The notes beneath the pieces were generated by a model. It saw only the letters and a list, made by a program, of their open reading frames with translations, ran no database searches and was not told the DNA's origin. A program made the translations under genes and the position numbers. This document shows, piece after piece, positions 33,108 through 45,800 of a DNA stretch of 54,996 bases. Where the stretch lies: NCBI GenBank assembly GCA_001179505.1, contig CDMY01000543.1:1-54996 (forward strand), read 5' to 3'. Source of the stretch: Vitrella brassicaformis. Its lineage: Eukaryota > Sar > Vitrellaceae. Numbering within the stretch: position 1 is the stretch's first letter; every line of letters starts with the position of its first letter.

Positions 33108-34553
33108 ATGGGAGGGGACGGCGATGGCCACCCTGATGGGGAGCCGAAGCGAAAGGAGAAGTTGGAAGGCTTCGCGTTCTGGGAGTCCATCGGACGCCCA
33201 AAGTTCGTCCTCGCGCCTATGGTGGACCAGTCCGAGCTGGCCTTCAGGCAAGATGGAAGAGATAGAACGCTCCTCGACCAAATGTTGCCTGCCATTTTCG
33301 CCGTTCCCCTCCCGGCTGCGTGTGTGCTGTCCCCCCAGGATGATGACGCGGAAGCATGGCGTCAACCTGACGTACACGCCCATGCTGCATTCACGGTAGG
33401 TGAGGCGCAAGAGCGCAAGACAAGGCAGATGGACGCACTCGATGCACTCGACACAGGTGATCTGATTGATGTATGTGCCTTCTTGTCTGCTCTCACTTCC
33501 AGGTTGTTTGTGGAGAACCCTAAGAAATACAAAAAGGAGAACTATGAGAGCGACCCGGCCGACAAGCCGTGCTTCGTGCAGTTCTGCGGTGACGACCCTG
33601 AGACCCTGCTGGCGGCGGCCAAGATGGCTGAGAAGGACTTCGACGCTGTCGACATCAACCTCGGCTGCCCGCAGAACATCGCCAAGAGAGGACACTACGG
33701 CGCCTTCCTCCTGGAGGAGAATGACCTTCTCAGGTAGATGAGCATCCGGTGGGTGGTTGGCATCTGGTGCTCCCGTTCGTGTCTGCCGTGATGCAGACGC
33801 ATTGTGTCGACGCTGCACGACGGCCTGAGCTGCCCCGTGACGTGCAAGATCCGCAAAGTCAACAGCCACAACTTCCAGGACACCCTCAACCTCGCATACG
33901 ACCTGCAGGCCGCCGGCTGCTCCGTCATCTGCCTCCACGGGCGCACCAAGGAGGAGAAGGGCCACCACACCCGCATCGCAGACTGGGAGGCCATCAAGAT
34001 CCTCAAGGGCCGCATGGACATACCCGTGATCGCCAACGGGGGAGTGGAGACCTACGATGACGCCATCAAGTGCCTGGAACAGACTGGGTGGGCAGGCACA
34101 GAACAGGCAGACGCAGAGACTCATTCATCGATGTGTCTGATGGGGTGGGGTGTGTGTGTGTGTGTGTTGTTGTTGTCAGGGTTGACGCGATTATGTCAGC
34201 TGAGGGTCTGTTGGAGAACCCTGCCCTCTTCTCGGGCAACACAGTGAGTGTGGATGACCTGGCGGCCGAGTACATCACATTCGCCGAAAAGTGAGCGAGC
34301 TGCTGGCGTGATGGAGACAGACACACGGCCGTCACCGACCCTCTGACTGACCGGCTACTGTCTGTCTGTGTCCCTCCCTCTGTATGTTGCAATATATATA
34401 TGTCAGGTATCCGCCGGTGCAGAAGGGTGCGGTCAAGAGCCACCTCTTCCGTATGCTGCACCCCAAGCTGCAGGTCCACACCGACCTCAGAGCCAAACTC
34501 GGAAAGGTAGGTACACTCATCGACACGGCCGTGTCTGTCTGCATGGCCTCTCC

Positions 34554-34586
<33 letters not shown>

Positions 34587-35064
34587 TGTGTGTCGTCTGA
34601 TATCAGAGCCACTCTTTCGCCGAGTACAAGGCTGTGGCGGATGAGATGCGGTCGCGCACCATGGGGCCCCACCACAGCCAAACGGGCTGGTACCGCAGAT
34701 ACAGAAAGGTCAGTCCCTGAGACCACAAACACGACGCAGCCACTGCCAGACCCACCATGACACCCACCTGTTTGTCCCCCATTGCTTTCAGAACGAGCCA
34801 CCTCGGAGCGGCAGCAGGCCAACCGACCATTCAAGCGTCCCGGTGTCCCATGCGGGCGCCTCAGCTGCCGAGCAGCCACAAGGGAGAGCAGAGGCGACTG
34901 AGGAGGAGGAGGGTGGTGAGGAGGAGGAGGGTGGTGATGTGTCGACCGTTGAGAGGGAGAGCAAGCGGCGTTGTCCGGACCCCAACCCATGCCTCGCGCA
35001 ACGGGGAGAGGCATGGGCAGCGGAGGGAGGGGAGAGGGGAGGGGAGAGTGGAGGGAAGACCTGA
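33108..35064 (+). CDS. DUS1: tRNA-dihydrouridine synthase, DUS1 type
   Basis: FMN-dependent reductase that converts uridine to dihydrouridine in the tRNA D-loop (positions 16/17 in the Dus1 subfamily). Eight exons in phase (33108-33247, 33339-33395, 33503-33733, 33797-34087, 34180-34290, 34407-34506, 34607-34708, 34792-35064) give 434 residues. Motifs: VLAPMVDQSELAFR (FMN-binding start of the barrel), YTPMLHSR, DINLGCPQNIAKRGHYGAFL with the catalytic Cys, VTCKIR, ICLHGRTKEEKG, and VIANGGVETYDDA with MSAEGLLENPALF at the phosphate site. A Glu/Gly/Arg-rich C-terminal tail extends the family fold. The first intron (33248-33338) has a GC donor (AG|GCAAG), which is required to keep the conserved reading frame. 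No zinc-finger N-terminus of the Dus3 type. Confidence 0.95.
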
Positions 35065-35522
35065 GAGGTGTTTGGTGAATGTGTGTTATATATGGGGGTG
35101 CAATTGGGTATGGAATGGTTTTGTCGGACGGACGTGCTGTGATTGTGATGTGACGCAGTGAGTGCAGTGGTGGACGAGGGAGGCGTGGGATGGATGGATG
35201 TGGATATCAGCAATGTCATTGCATGTGATGTGATGTGATGTGATGTGATGTGTGGTGCGTGTGAGTGTGGATTGTCCTCAGGTGGACGGACGGCACTGTG
35301 AGGTGAGGGATGCTTGCAGGTGTGTATTTCGTGTCGTGTCGTGTCGTGTACGTCTTGTGAAGCGGTTAGACAGACCATCGCCCTTACTTCATCTATCTGC
35401 AGCGCTAGCATGCGCCGTTGAATGAAGTAGGTCAACAACCTTGAACACGCTCAGCCGACATTTCTGAGAGAGGTGGGGGCGTCTCATGATCGCACGGACG
35501 CTGAAAACGCTTTGCAGGCATA
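35065..35522. repeat. Intergenic spacer with GTGAT repeats
   Basis: A 458-bp region holding (GTGAT)n at about 35226-35251, a short TCGTG repeat near 35333-35348 and other GT-rich simple sequence. No gene seen. Confidence 0.6.
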
Positions 35523-36551
35523 ATGTCCAAGGCCTGTCTGTTTGTGGTGGCCCTCTGTGGCCTCATCGCCCCCAGCGCCGTTAAGGCCACTGACGGTACG
35601 GTCGGCATGCACACTGCACGTCGTCTCTTGGCATCTCCGGCATCACGCATGACGGATTCATTGCATCGCATCGCATCATTCCCACCACATAGGTTGGCGG
35701 TGGCCAGGCTTCCTTTAAGCTCATCAACAGCACCGCAGGCCGCCAGCGTACACGCAGGACACGAAGCACAACCACCCCCACACAAGTCATGCAGCACACA
35801 CATGATGGTCTTTTGTGTGTGTGCAGCTGGTGAGTTGTCCATGGTGCAGCTGCTGCTCCAGTCGAGCAGCTCGCTGGCTGCCTCAGCCATGGACGCCATC
35901 GACAAAGCAGAGGAGGGCCTCAGTGCCATCACGGGCACCACGATCAGCTCCGTGGATGAGTCTGCAGTCGTTGGATACCCCTGCAGACCCTGTGTTTCAT
36001 ATCGGTTCCTACCAGGACGCTGGTCCCAACGACAAGGCTATTGGCAAATGCACCCCAACGCAGAAGGCCAAAAAGACATGCAAGACGCATGGCATCATGA
36101 AGACCCTTGCGGGAGGGAAGCTTTTCTGCATGGCCAAACACGTGGTGAGTGCGTGAGAATGGACCCACCACTCCACACGCATGAATGCATTAATGTGCGT
36201 ATCCAGGAGTTTGCTCTCGGGCCTCATTCTCACCTCATGTACTCCTTCAAGGGTGGGAACTTCAAGTCGGAGCAGTACGACCGATCCACCGAGCGCCTCG
36301 TCGTGACCAAGTTGTTCCCCGGCCACCCCGACAACAAGGTCGCGGACAAACACAAAGGTGAGACGGATCGATCACATGCCGCTCCTCGTCCCTCGATGAC
36401 GAAGGCGTGTGCCAATGCTTCGATCTCTCTCTGTGTCGTCTTCCGTGTCGTGTGCGCGTGTGTAGTTGGGGAACAGAAGCTCTCCTTCCTGACGACGGCC
36501 ACGGACCGCACCAAGTCCACAGTCACACCTTCTGAAGGGAAGGAGGAGTGA
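35523..36551 (+). CDS. Small secreted protein, unknown, with apparent 16-nt intron
   Basis: Exons 35523-35595, 35827-35951, 35968-36144, 36207-36357 and 36466-36551 (TGA) give 203 residues. It starts with a signal peptide (MSKACLFVVALCGLIAPSAV). A helical Ser/Ala/Leu-rich region follows, then a basic Cys-containing segment (KCTPTQKAKKTCKTHGIMKT) and a region with FALGPHSHLMYSFKGGNF. The frame changes between TGTTISS and SLDTPADPVFHIGSY. The only GT-AG pair that repairs it is gtggatgagtctgcag (35952-35967, 16 nt). With it the exons sum to whole codons. The alternative is a one-base assembly error or a frameshift mutation. No family recognised. Confidence 0.65.
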   Translation: MSKACLFVVALCGLIAPSAVKATDGTVGMHTARRLLASPASRMTDSLHRIASFPPHRLAVARLPLSSSTAPQAASVHAGHEAQPPPHKSCSTHMMVFCVCAAGELSMVQLLLQSSSSLAASAMDAIDKAEEGLSAITGTTISSVDESAVVGYPCRPCVSYRFLPGRWSQRQGYWQMHPNAEGQKDMQDAWHHEDPCGREAFLHGQTRGECVRMDPPLHTHECINVRIQEFALGPHSHLMYSFKGGNFKSEQYDRSTERLVVTKLFPGHPDNKVADKHKGETDRSHAAPRPSMTKACANASISLCVVFRVVCACVVGEQKLSFLTTATDRTKSTVTPSEGKEE

Positions 36552-37182
36552 GCTCAAGCTACACACTTCACAGTGCATGACACACAACCAACACAACTGA
36601 CAGACGACCTTCGGTTTTGAATGACACAGCTCATCAGGTGCCTGACTGTATGAGTGTCTGTCCGGATGGCTGCGCGAGTTTTCTAGAGAGAGAGAGAGTG
36701 AGAGACATGAGACGGAGCAACGCACCACATCCGCAGAGAGACACTCCCACGACAGACCAGAGTTTTTCGCATTTGCACGGACAGCGTTCGTTAATGGGGC
36801 TGGCTGGCTGCTTTCTTTTTGTTTGATGCGTCGGGATGCATGTCATGTTGTTTGTTTCGTTAGACCTGGAAGGGTGGGCCAACACAGAACAAACACAGTC
36901 ATCAAGAGGGTGGGAGTACACTGACTGACAGCCCCTGGAGACAAAACCTGCCCACCCCACTCACAGATAGATAGCTCTCTCGGTCCAAAATCGACACACA
37001 TGCACACCAATGTATCCATCCATCCATCCGTGTGAGCGCTACACGGAAGCGAAAAGGGGGCGCAGCCCACTGACTGACTGGCACCATGCCACCTCGTTGG
37101 CTTCACTCATTTCGCGCCTCCCTCGTCAAGAAGCCATCCCTCCCTCGACCAACCAACCAGCCCCAGTCATGCCCTGCCCGGG
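36552..37182. other. Convergent intergenic spacer
   Basis: A 631-bp region between the 3' ends of the secreted-protein gene and the GPAT gene. No gene found on either strand; it has a short GAGA tract at 36684-36706 and a (CATC)n run near 37013-37030. Confidence 0.6.
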
Positions 37183-38832
37183 TCACTTGTCACATCTGAT
37201 ACGCTGATAGGCCTCCTCCACCTGCTGCTGCGCCACCTCAGTCGCGTGGTTGCGGCTCGCCTTCTCGGCTGCATACAGACAGACAGAGAAAGAGAGAGAC
37301 CAGGGAGAGGGCAACCTTGTCCCACTGTGGCCGTGTGAGTACTGTGTGTGTGTGTGTGTGTACCTGTTGGCGATTCAAGCTCAGGTAGGACGGCCATGCC
37401 GACGGGAGACCGCTGCACCGTCCGGACCTCACCCAACTCCTTCGACACCTGCACAGCACAGCACAGCACAGCACACGACAAGGCAGGCAGACGGACAGAC
37501 TGAGCAAACGCATCCTCGAGCGCATCGCATGTGTGTCTGTGCTGACCGTTGTGGGTGGGGGCAGGACGGGATGGCACCACAGCGACACTGGGAAGAAGTG
37601 AGTGGGCGTCCGGGCCTGACAACGGTCACACGAGCCGTGCGTGAATGAGGTTGCCCTTACAAATCTTGTCTCATCTCTCTGGTCAGTCACCTTTTTGGCA
37701 AGAACGTTGAACATCTGCACAGCCTTTGGGTCGAACGGCGCCACAACAAACTCGCCATTCTCATCCGGCCGGTCACGACCACCGCTGGGCGCCACCCATA
37801 GCAAGAAGCCGCCCTTGGCCAACAGCTCCTGCACACACGCATACACGACGTGTAATGGAAAGAACACGTGTTTGTTGATCTGATCGGCCGGCTGGCTGAC
37901 CGAGAGCGCCTGCATGGAAACGATGTTTTGCCTCTGTTTCTCCTCTTTGAGCTCTGGCGGGTTGTCGAGATGCCGCTTCGAGTTGATGCACAGCAGGTTG
38001 CGGCCCATCGAAAAGGGAATCGTCAGGGGGTCTGACGTCACCCTGAGGCAAGCAAGGCAGTCAGTCGCCATACACACACCACGCGCAGCGCGGCTCTATG
38101 CTCGCTACCGTACCTGTGTCCCGCGACACACACGATCTTCTCCCCCAGCTCAGGAAAACCCAAGTGCTCAAACAAAAGACTCATCAGCTGACCGCCACAC
38201 ACATCGACACGACAGACAGACATCACCGCCTGTGTGTGAGGTGAGATGTGCGTTGCTACCTGCGGGTCGGCCTCCGACTGGTGGTTCGACAGAAATATGA
38301 CATTCTCGCCCTTGTCGAGCAGCTCACGTACTCTCTGCAGCTGATCAACTCCCTCGAGCTGACAGACACCGATCAAGCCACGTAGACAGACAGACAAACC
38401 TATGGACGACTCCTCTCACGCGTGTGGTGTGGTTTCTGTGGATGTGTGGTCACCTTCGACTTTTCTAGATCCACAAGCGGCCTGAACAGATCGTTGCCTG
38501 ACAAGTTTGACAAATCGCCAGCACCATCAACAAGCAGCAGCGGTGGCTTTGCGGCCATGGCCGCGGCTGACCAAGCTTGTAAAGGTCCAGGGGCTGCCTG
38601 ATGGCGGTGTGGTAAGGCTCGAACTCATAGCCGGCCATATCACGCGAAGCCTTCAACACAGACCTGACCATGGATGGAGCAGTCGACACGCAAAGCATGC
38701 CGCCCACGTCGGTCGCTCGGCAATCTGCTCGTGTGTGTGCATGTGAGTACGTCATGATGTAGAGGTATTCCTTGGGGTCCAGCGTGCCGCTCTTCTCCAC
38801 CTCAGCAGTGTACTTGTCCACAAAACCCTGAA

Positions 38833-38863
<31 letters not shown>

Positions 38864-39408
38864 CACACAGATGAATCAATGAATGAGTGACAGGCCATTG
38901 AATGAGAGGCCTCTCACCATGAAGTTCTCCATCGCGGCGGCGTCGATGGCCGACGTTGAGGGTCCCCCATTCTCAGCCACATACGCGTAGATCTGATCCA
39001 TTGACACACCAACCAGAGCCAGACAGACAGACAGACAGACGGGCAGACAGACAGTGAGAGAAACACCACATCCATCAGACAGGGAAATTCCCGTGTGCTC
39101 ACCATTTTCTTGGCCTCCTGAAGCGAGCCAACAGGCGCTGCAGCCACGGAGGGACCAGCATGCCTCACCACAGAAGAGGCAGGACCAGAAGAGGACGTTG
39201 ACACAGATCTGCCCGCCTCTCTGCCCCTGAGCAGCCGCCGCACATCATCGCGAGCAGCGCCACTGGCCGGCCGCGTCAGGAAGGCGCTGTGCGGCCGCCT
39301 CTGCGGCTGAAAGGCATCTGCATATGAGAGGAGGCAGACGAGCAGCGAGAGACCAAGGAACTGGACGAGGCGGCACGGCAGCCTCAGAATGCACAGAGAT
39401 AGCGCCAT
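37183..39408 (-). CDS. Plastid-type glycerol-3-phosphate acyltransferase (ATS1-like)
   Basis: Soluble plastid-type GPAT that makes 1-acyl-glycerol-3-phosphate, the first step of glycerolipid synthesis. Twelve exons in phase: 39408-39103, 38992-38918, 38827-38751, 38663-38572, 38497-38454, 38358-38260, 38187-38114, 38042-37901, 37828-37691, 37615-37547, 37448-37364, 37268-37183. They give 428 residues. Family landmarks: FRPLVDLEKSK, the acyltransferase box IFLSNHQSEADPQ (NHx4D), CVAGHRVTSDPLTIPFSMGR, LLCINSKRHLDNPPEL, and LWVAPSGGRDRPDENGEF followed by PAPF-like APFDP. The N-terminus is bipartite: a hydrophobic signal (LVQFLGLSLLVCLLSYADAF), then a Ser/Arg/Ala-rich transit-like stretch starting at Phe (FQPQRRPHSAFLTRPASG). 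That pattern is typical of complex red-derived plastids. A 14-bp AT-rich element lies 25 bp upstream of the ATG. It is divergent from RPS3 (115 bp). Confidence 0.93.
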
Positions 39409-39432
39409 CCGCTGACAAAGATCGTTGTGTGC

Positions 39433-39446
39433 AAATTTGCGAGCTT
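39433..39446 (-). promoter_or_regulatory. AAGCTCGCAAATTT element upstream of GPAT
   Basis: Minus-strand 14-mer aagctcgcaaattt, 25 bp before the GPAT ATG and inside the 115-bp GPAT/RPS3 divergent region. It is identical to 31127-31140. Confidence 0.5.
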
Positions 39447-39523
39447 TTGAAGTGGCATCTAAGCTCGCATCTTTCGTGGCGAGAGCGAGAGCGTCAAGGA
39501 GGAGCTGTGCTCTTAGTGTCAGC

Positions 39524-41267
<1,744 letters not shown>

Positions 41268-41846
41268 GCGTGACACTGTGGTGGGTGCACAGCCACATCC
41301 GTGGACACCAATCACCCCATCCACAGGGCATGACGGACGAACTGCATAATACGTAATACTTACACCACATCCACGTCACATCCACTGTGTGTGCGTGTGA
41401 AGTGTGTGTGTGTGTGTGCGTGACACCGTGTGATCTCGCTTCTCTTGTCCTTCTTGCAATCTGAATGACACTGTGTGCGTGTTGTGTTGTGTTATGATGT
41501 GATGTGACGTGGCCGCCACGTACGCGTGATGCATGTGCGCATGGACGTCGACCCGCCAAGGGGTCTGTCTCCTGCTGCTGTGCGAAGGGTTTTTTCGACG
41601 CAGCGACATGTGTGTGTGCGCCGCTGCGGTGGGACGGCCTGCGTTGCGATGATGAACTTTGTTTGAAGTCAAGTGATGAGTCTACCACTGTTGACGGAGC
41701 CAAGTTGCATACCGTGGCGAAAGCAATATTCGACAACAGGTTTGCGGATATGTTTGTTTTGTATGTAGTCGGTATCATAGGCTCCGTGTCGCGTCATGCA
41801 TATACTTTGGCCAGCACTGCATTTGACCGTCACAGCACAGAGTCTG
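41268..41846. other. Convergent intergenic spacer
   Basis: A 579-bp region between the 3' end of RPS3 and the 3' end of the single-exon minus-strand gene. It has a (GT)n run near 41404-41419. No gene seen. Confidence 0.6.
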
Positions 41847-42497
41847 TCATGAGAAGAGGGTGTCTTCCAGGTCTCTCGCTTCCACCAGCTCCCTGTACTT
41901 GTCTCCCTTCTCACGTATCTCTTCCACAGACATGCCCTGCAGCTCCCTTGTGATGTCAGCCACCTTAGCGCTCTTCTTAAGCGGACACGTCTCCACAGAA
42001 GGCGCCTCATACGTCTTGCTCGGCCTGTCGGCCTGCGCCGGATCTTCCTCCACTTGCAGAACATAAGTGCCGTTCGCTTCAAGCCCCTCAAACCAGTCTG
42101 ACTCACCGTCTTGTGATTTTTCTACTTGTTGGCCCTGTCCGTCTTCCATCGTGATAGCAGCGTTCTCGCCAAAGGCCAGTCTGATGCCGAACTCCTCGTC
42201 CAGCCTTGACATCGCCAGCCGCCCCCGGTCGATGTCGAATGGCTTGGTGTAGTGGAGAAACTTGACAGTCACAGTGCCCTTCTCCGGTGGGGCCGACTCG
42301 GACGCATTACAAGGCTGTGCGGGCGGGCCGGGGGACTCACTTACAGCGGCAGGCTGCGGCTCCTCCGCTACTCGTGGTGGTTTCTTCTTGCGTGTTGGGG
42401 CCGATGGTTGCTGGCCTTTGGTGGCTGCTTTCGCTTTGCCTTTAGGTTGCTGTGCCTTCGGCCGGCCTGCTGCCTTGCCTGAGATGGACAAGGCCAT
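41847..42497 (-). CDS. Single-exon protein of unknown function, Lys/Pro-rich N-terminus
   Basis: An uninterrupted frame of 216 codons with ATG 42497 and TGA 41849-41847. Residues 1-60 are basic and low complexity (GRPKAQQPKGKAKAATKGQQ). A compact region follows that could be a ubiquitin-like or PB1-like beta-grasp fold (VTVKFLHYTKPFDIDRGRLA ... DWFEGLEANGTYVLQVEE). The C-terminus is a charged helix (DITRELQGMSVEEIREKGDK). No family recognised. It is one of the few intronless genes here. It sits head to head with family copy B (377 bp between ATGs). Confidence 0.65.
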   Translation of the reverse strand: MALSISGKAAGRPKAQQPKGKAKAATKGQQPSAPTRKKKPPRVAEEPQPAAVSESPGPPAQPCNASESAPPEKGTVTVKFLHYTKPFDIDRGRLAMSRLDEEFGIRLAFGENAAITMEDGQGQQVEKSQDGESDWFEGLEANGTYVLQVEEDPAQADRPSKTYEAPSVETCPLKKSAKVADITRELQGMSVEEIREKGDKYRELVEARDLEDTLFS

Positions 42498-42874
42498 CCG
42501 AAAACCCACTCTGAGTCAGGCCTCCGACGATCGCGCTGCCGTCTCGCCGATCGAGAAGCGTGCCTCCTTTGGCCAAATCGCGCTCTTGAAAGGTAAAGAA
42601 TGCCCCAATCGCTCCACAGAGATCAGACTCGTCATTATTGTCACCCTCGGAGGATGGCGATGGACCGGGTGGATCATCAAGTGTTCGGACAGAAGAACTC
42701 CCCGTAGCACCGTCGCCACTCTTTGCACCATCCTCGCCACCATCGTCGTCAGTGAGGGAGGTGGTCTACCGCTGTGAAGGCCAAGGGACTCTCCCTCCCC
42801 AGGTAAGCGACGCCGAATGAATGAGCGAAAGGAGGACACGGCGAAATTGAGTCACGGATGTTGTTGTCGTACAG

Positions 42875-45800
42875 ATGAGACGGAGTAATCGCAAGATAGG
42901 GAACGCCCCCATCAGGAGGGCAGCCCGGGGTTCCTCGTCCTCGAAGGGTGATGGCAACATTGCATCTGGGTGTCCGGCCGATAACGAAGCAACCGCCGCT
43001 GTGTTCAGAGTAATAGACGACGATTCACTTGTATCACGAAGAATCTGTGCTCCTCTGCATTCACGCGTGCAGGCCATCCGGCTGCAGGGATGGTCCGGGC
43101 TCCGTCTGGTAAGCATGCATGGACAAACTCAGGATTCAACACCATACTGTAACTGTTCAATTTCGTCCCTGTGTGCAGCCTCGAGAGCTTCAGGTCGGTG
43201 TGTATGCGTTTGTCAATCCCGTGTGGTGCCTCAAGCCGCCCCTGCCCTCCCCACTCAGCGGAGCCGTTCTGCAGTACCACACCGAGGTCGTCATCGACTA
43301 CAGCAACAGACGCCAGAGAACCTTTTGGGAGTCGATGGCGCCGCAGACGGCGTACGAGCTCGGGAAACAGATGATCAACCTCAGATGTCTCATCCATCGC
43401 TTCCCAGAGACACCTGACGGAGCACAGGGGCTTCGAGCTGGCCAATATGTTCCCGCATATGGATGGTGCCTCGGGATTGTCATTGGACTCGTGGAGGGGC
43501 ATGTTAAGGGACGACAGGCAGCTCGCGAGGAGGAGGGATCGGCCACAACTATGAAAGAGGGGTCGTTACAGTCTTTGGTCTTTCAGGGGGTGGTGATTTC
43601 GACCCTTGGGCGCCAAGAGGCTGCGCGGCTTCACCGTATTATCAATTCTGCCGCTCTTGCTGCTGCCCCTTCTCGGTTTGTCGACCTTCCGGCTCTCACA
43701 GATGTTATCGGAGTCATTCACAGCGGCGACCCCTACACCCAGTCCGTGATCAAAGAGCGGAACTGGGCTATGACAGCCCTCCAGTGCTTATCTCGGGTGA
43801 ACACAGACAATGTGGCAAATCTTTGGCCGTTTGTCATGGTGACCCGGTCACTTGTCGAACTGAGTGCGATGCACCCCATGGCGCCATCGCAGCTGGTGAC
43901 GCTGCTAGGATGCATCCTGCCAGGGATGGAGCCGGAAAGTACGGGGCATCTTGCGTATCTCCGGGTGATTGGTAGCATCAAACTCTATGGAATTGAATCG
44001 GCAGATCTCAGGAACGGCATACGAGACATGCAGGTGGGTCAAAAAGCAAAGTAGCCGCGTAAGATGTAAAAAAGGAAAAGGGCATCTTATTGCTCCGCTT
44101 TGCAGAAGTCTCTGGTGGAACGCGGCTGCTCGAAGTCTCTCGATCTTCTCGCTTTCCGCGTGGATCGCAGCGACGCTCATTCACTCCTCCTCAACGACTA
44201 TGAGACGTTCAAGGCCCTCACCTCGCTGGTCGACGCGACATGCTCGCCATCTGGCCGTGTCGTCTTCGAAGCTTGCATTTCTGCCGACGACGATGTGCGA
44301 GACATTCCTCTCGCCCACCTTCTAGCCTACACGAGTTTTGGAAAGGTGCCTAGCTGCGGTCTGCCAATCCTCAGCGCCTTGCTAACGTGCTACGACCTGC
44401 GCATCTGGCCTGAGATTCCCCCCGATTGTCCTTCTGTCCAGAGCTACATCGATACAACATCGCCTTCTACTTACAGCTACGTGTGGACAGTCACAGAAGA
44501 CCAAGTTGCCAGACCACAGAACGGGCCCATCGACCTCAGTCTGATGGACGAGCTGATGTTCGACCGGCATGAGATCGACGGCGTGGTCTGCAGCATATCC
44601 ATCGAGTGCGCTGAGGGTTTCGCTCCGCCAGCGGATGCCATCCCGCCTGAGCCTCCGGAGCTGGAAGCACTCAGCCCATCTGGACTTGAGGGGGTGAAGG
44701 CTCTGATCGTCAAGCATCGCATCGGCCTGGGAGTGGCCAAGACGATCCTCAGCAAGGGCGCGCACTTGGAGAGCCTGGAGCTGATGGAGATGGGCATGAT
44801 GGACGTGCTGGCTCTGTTGGGGGGAATTCCCCTGCTGCAGATGCCGCAGAAGCTGAAGCTTGACTCCCTGCGGGCACAAGATGGACAAATTCAAGAGGGG
44901 CCCACCCAGCTGGACAGCGCATATGAGCTGATCGTCAACAAGAAGCTGCACGGGGTGAAGGAGCTCACGGCCAAGGGAGACTTCGCTTTGCGGCTTGCGG
45001 CCACCCTGAGACACCATATGCCATCGCTGGGCACCCTCACCATGTCCGGCGGCGAGACAGAGATGCGTCAGCTGCTCGTGGACGGGGGACGTGGGGCGAT
45101 CGCCCAGCTGTCTTTGAGATTTGTGCATGAGGGCGGCCGCGAGTTCATCAGGGCTGCCGACGAGAGCGAGGGCATCACACTGGGCGATTGGAGCGACCAA
45201 CTGCCCCACATCAACAGCCTGCTCATGTACCTAGACGGTAAGTGGCGAACAGATGTCAAGACCAACAATGCACCACTTGTGTATCTGTATGACGCCTCTC
45301 TGTCACCGTGTCTCGCTGATATCAGTGCCGCCTGCTGATGTTGTCGATCCGGGCGCCTTCATTCTGTCGAGCATCTGGTCGGTCCTCGAGATTGAGTCCA
45401 TCTCCGAGCTGACAGTCGTCCTGCGCCAGCGCTCCCATCTGGATGAGCTCAAGGCAGCTCTGAAGCGGCGGTTTGGGCCTGATCGACAGGAGAGGGGCCT
45501 CGTCACCACAAGCAGCCTGATCCTTTCATTTGAAGACATCAAGAAGGTGAGAAGAGACTCCTGTAAGCTCAGAAGAAACCCAGCGCACAAGGCATGTGTT
45601 TCTGTGACCTCAGTTGAACAAGGCGGCGTTTGCCTACTCGTTGAGGGCCGACATCGGATTCCTCGAGGCGCTGATAAAAACAGGAGACCCCCATCAAAGC
45701 CTGACGATGATCACCAGTCTGGCGGCCACCGTGAAGCGGCTGTCTTCGATTTTTGAGTATTACCTTCCCTCACACGATGCCAACATCGCAGCTGTGGCAC

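Noticed and set aside
42638-42801. Upstream exon of family copy B
   Set aside because: It would join in phase to ATG 42875, but no start codon was found in its frame, so it is not included in the gene model. It remains possible.
44382-45209. A 275-codon open frame on the minus strand, antisense to family copy B
   Set aside because: It mirrors the conserved plus-strand exon. GC-rich codon bias opens the antisense frame. There is no start context, splice logic or conservation of its own.
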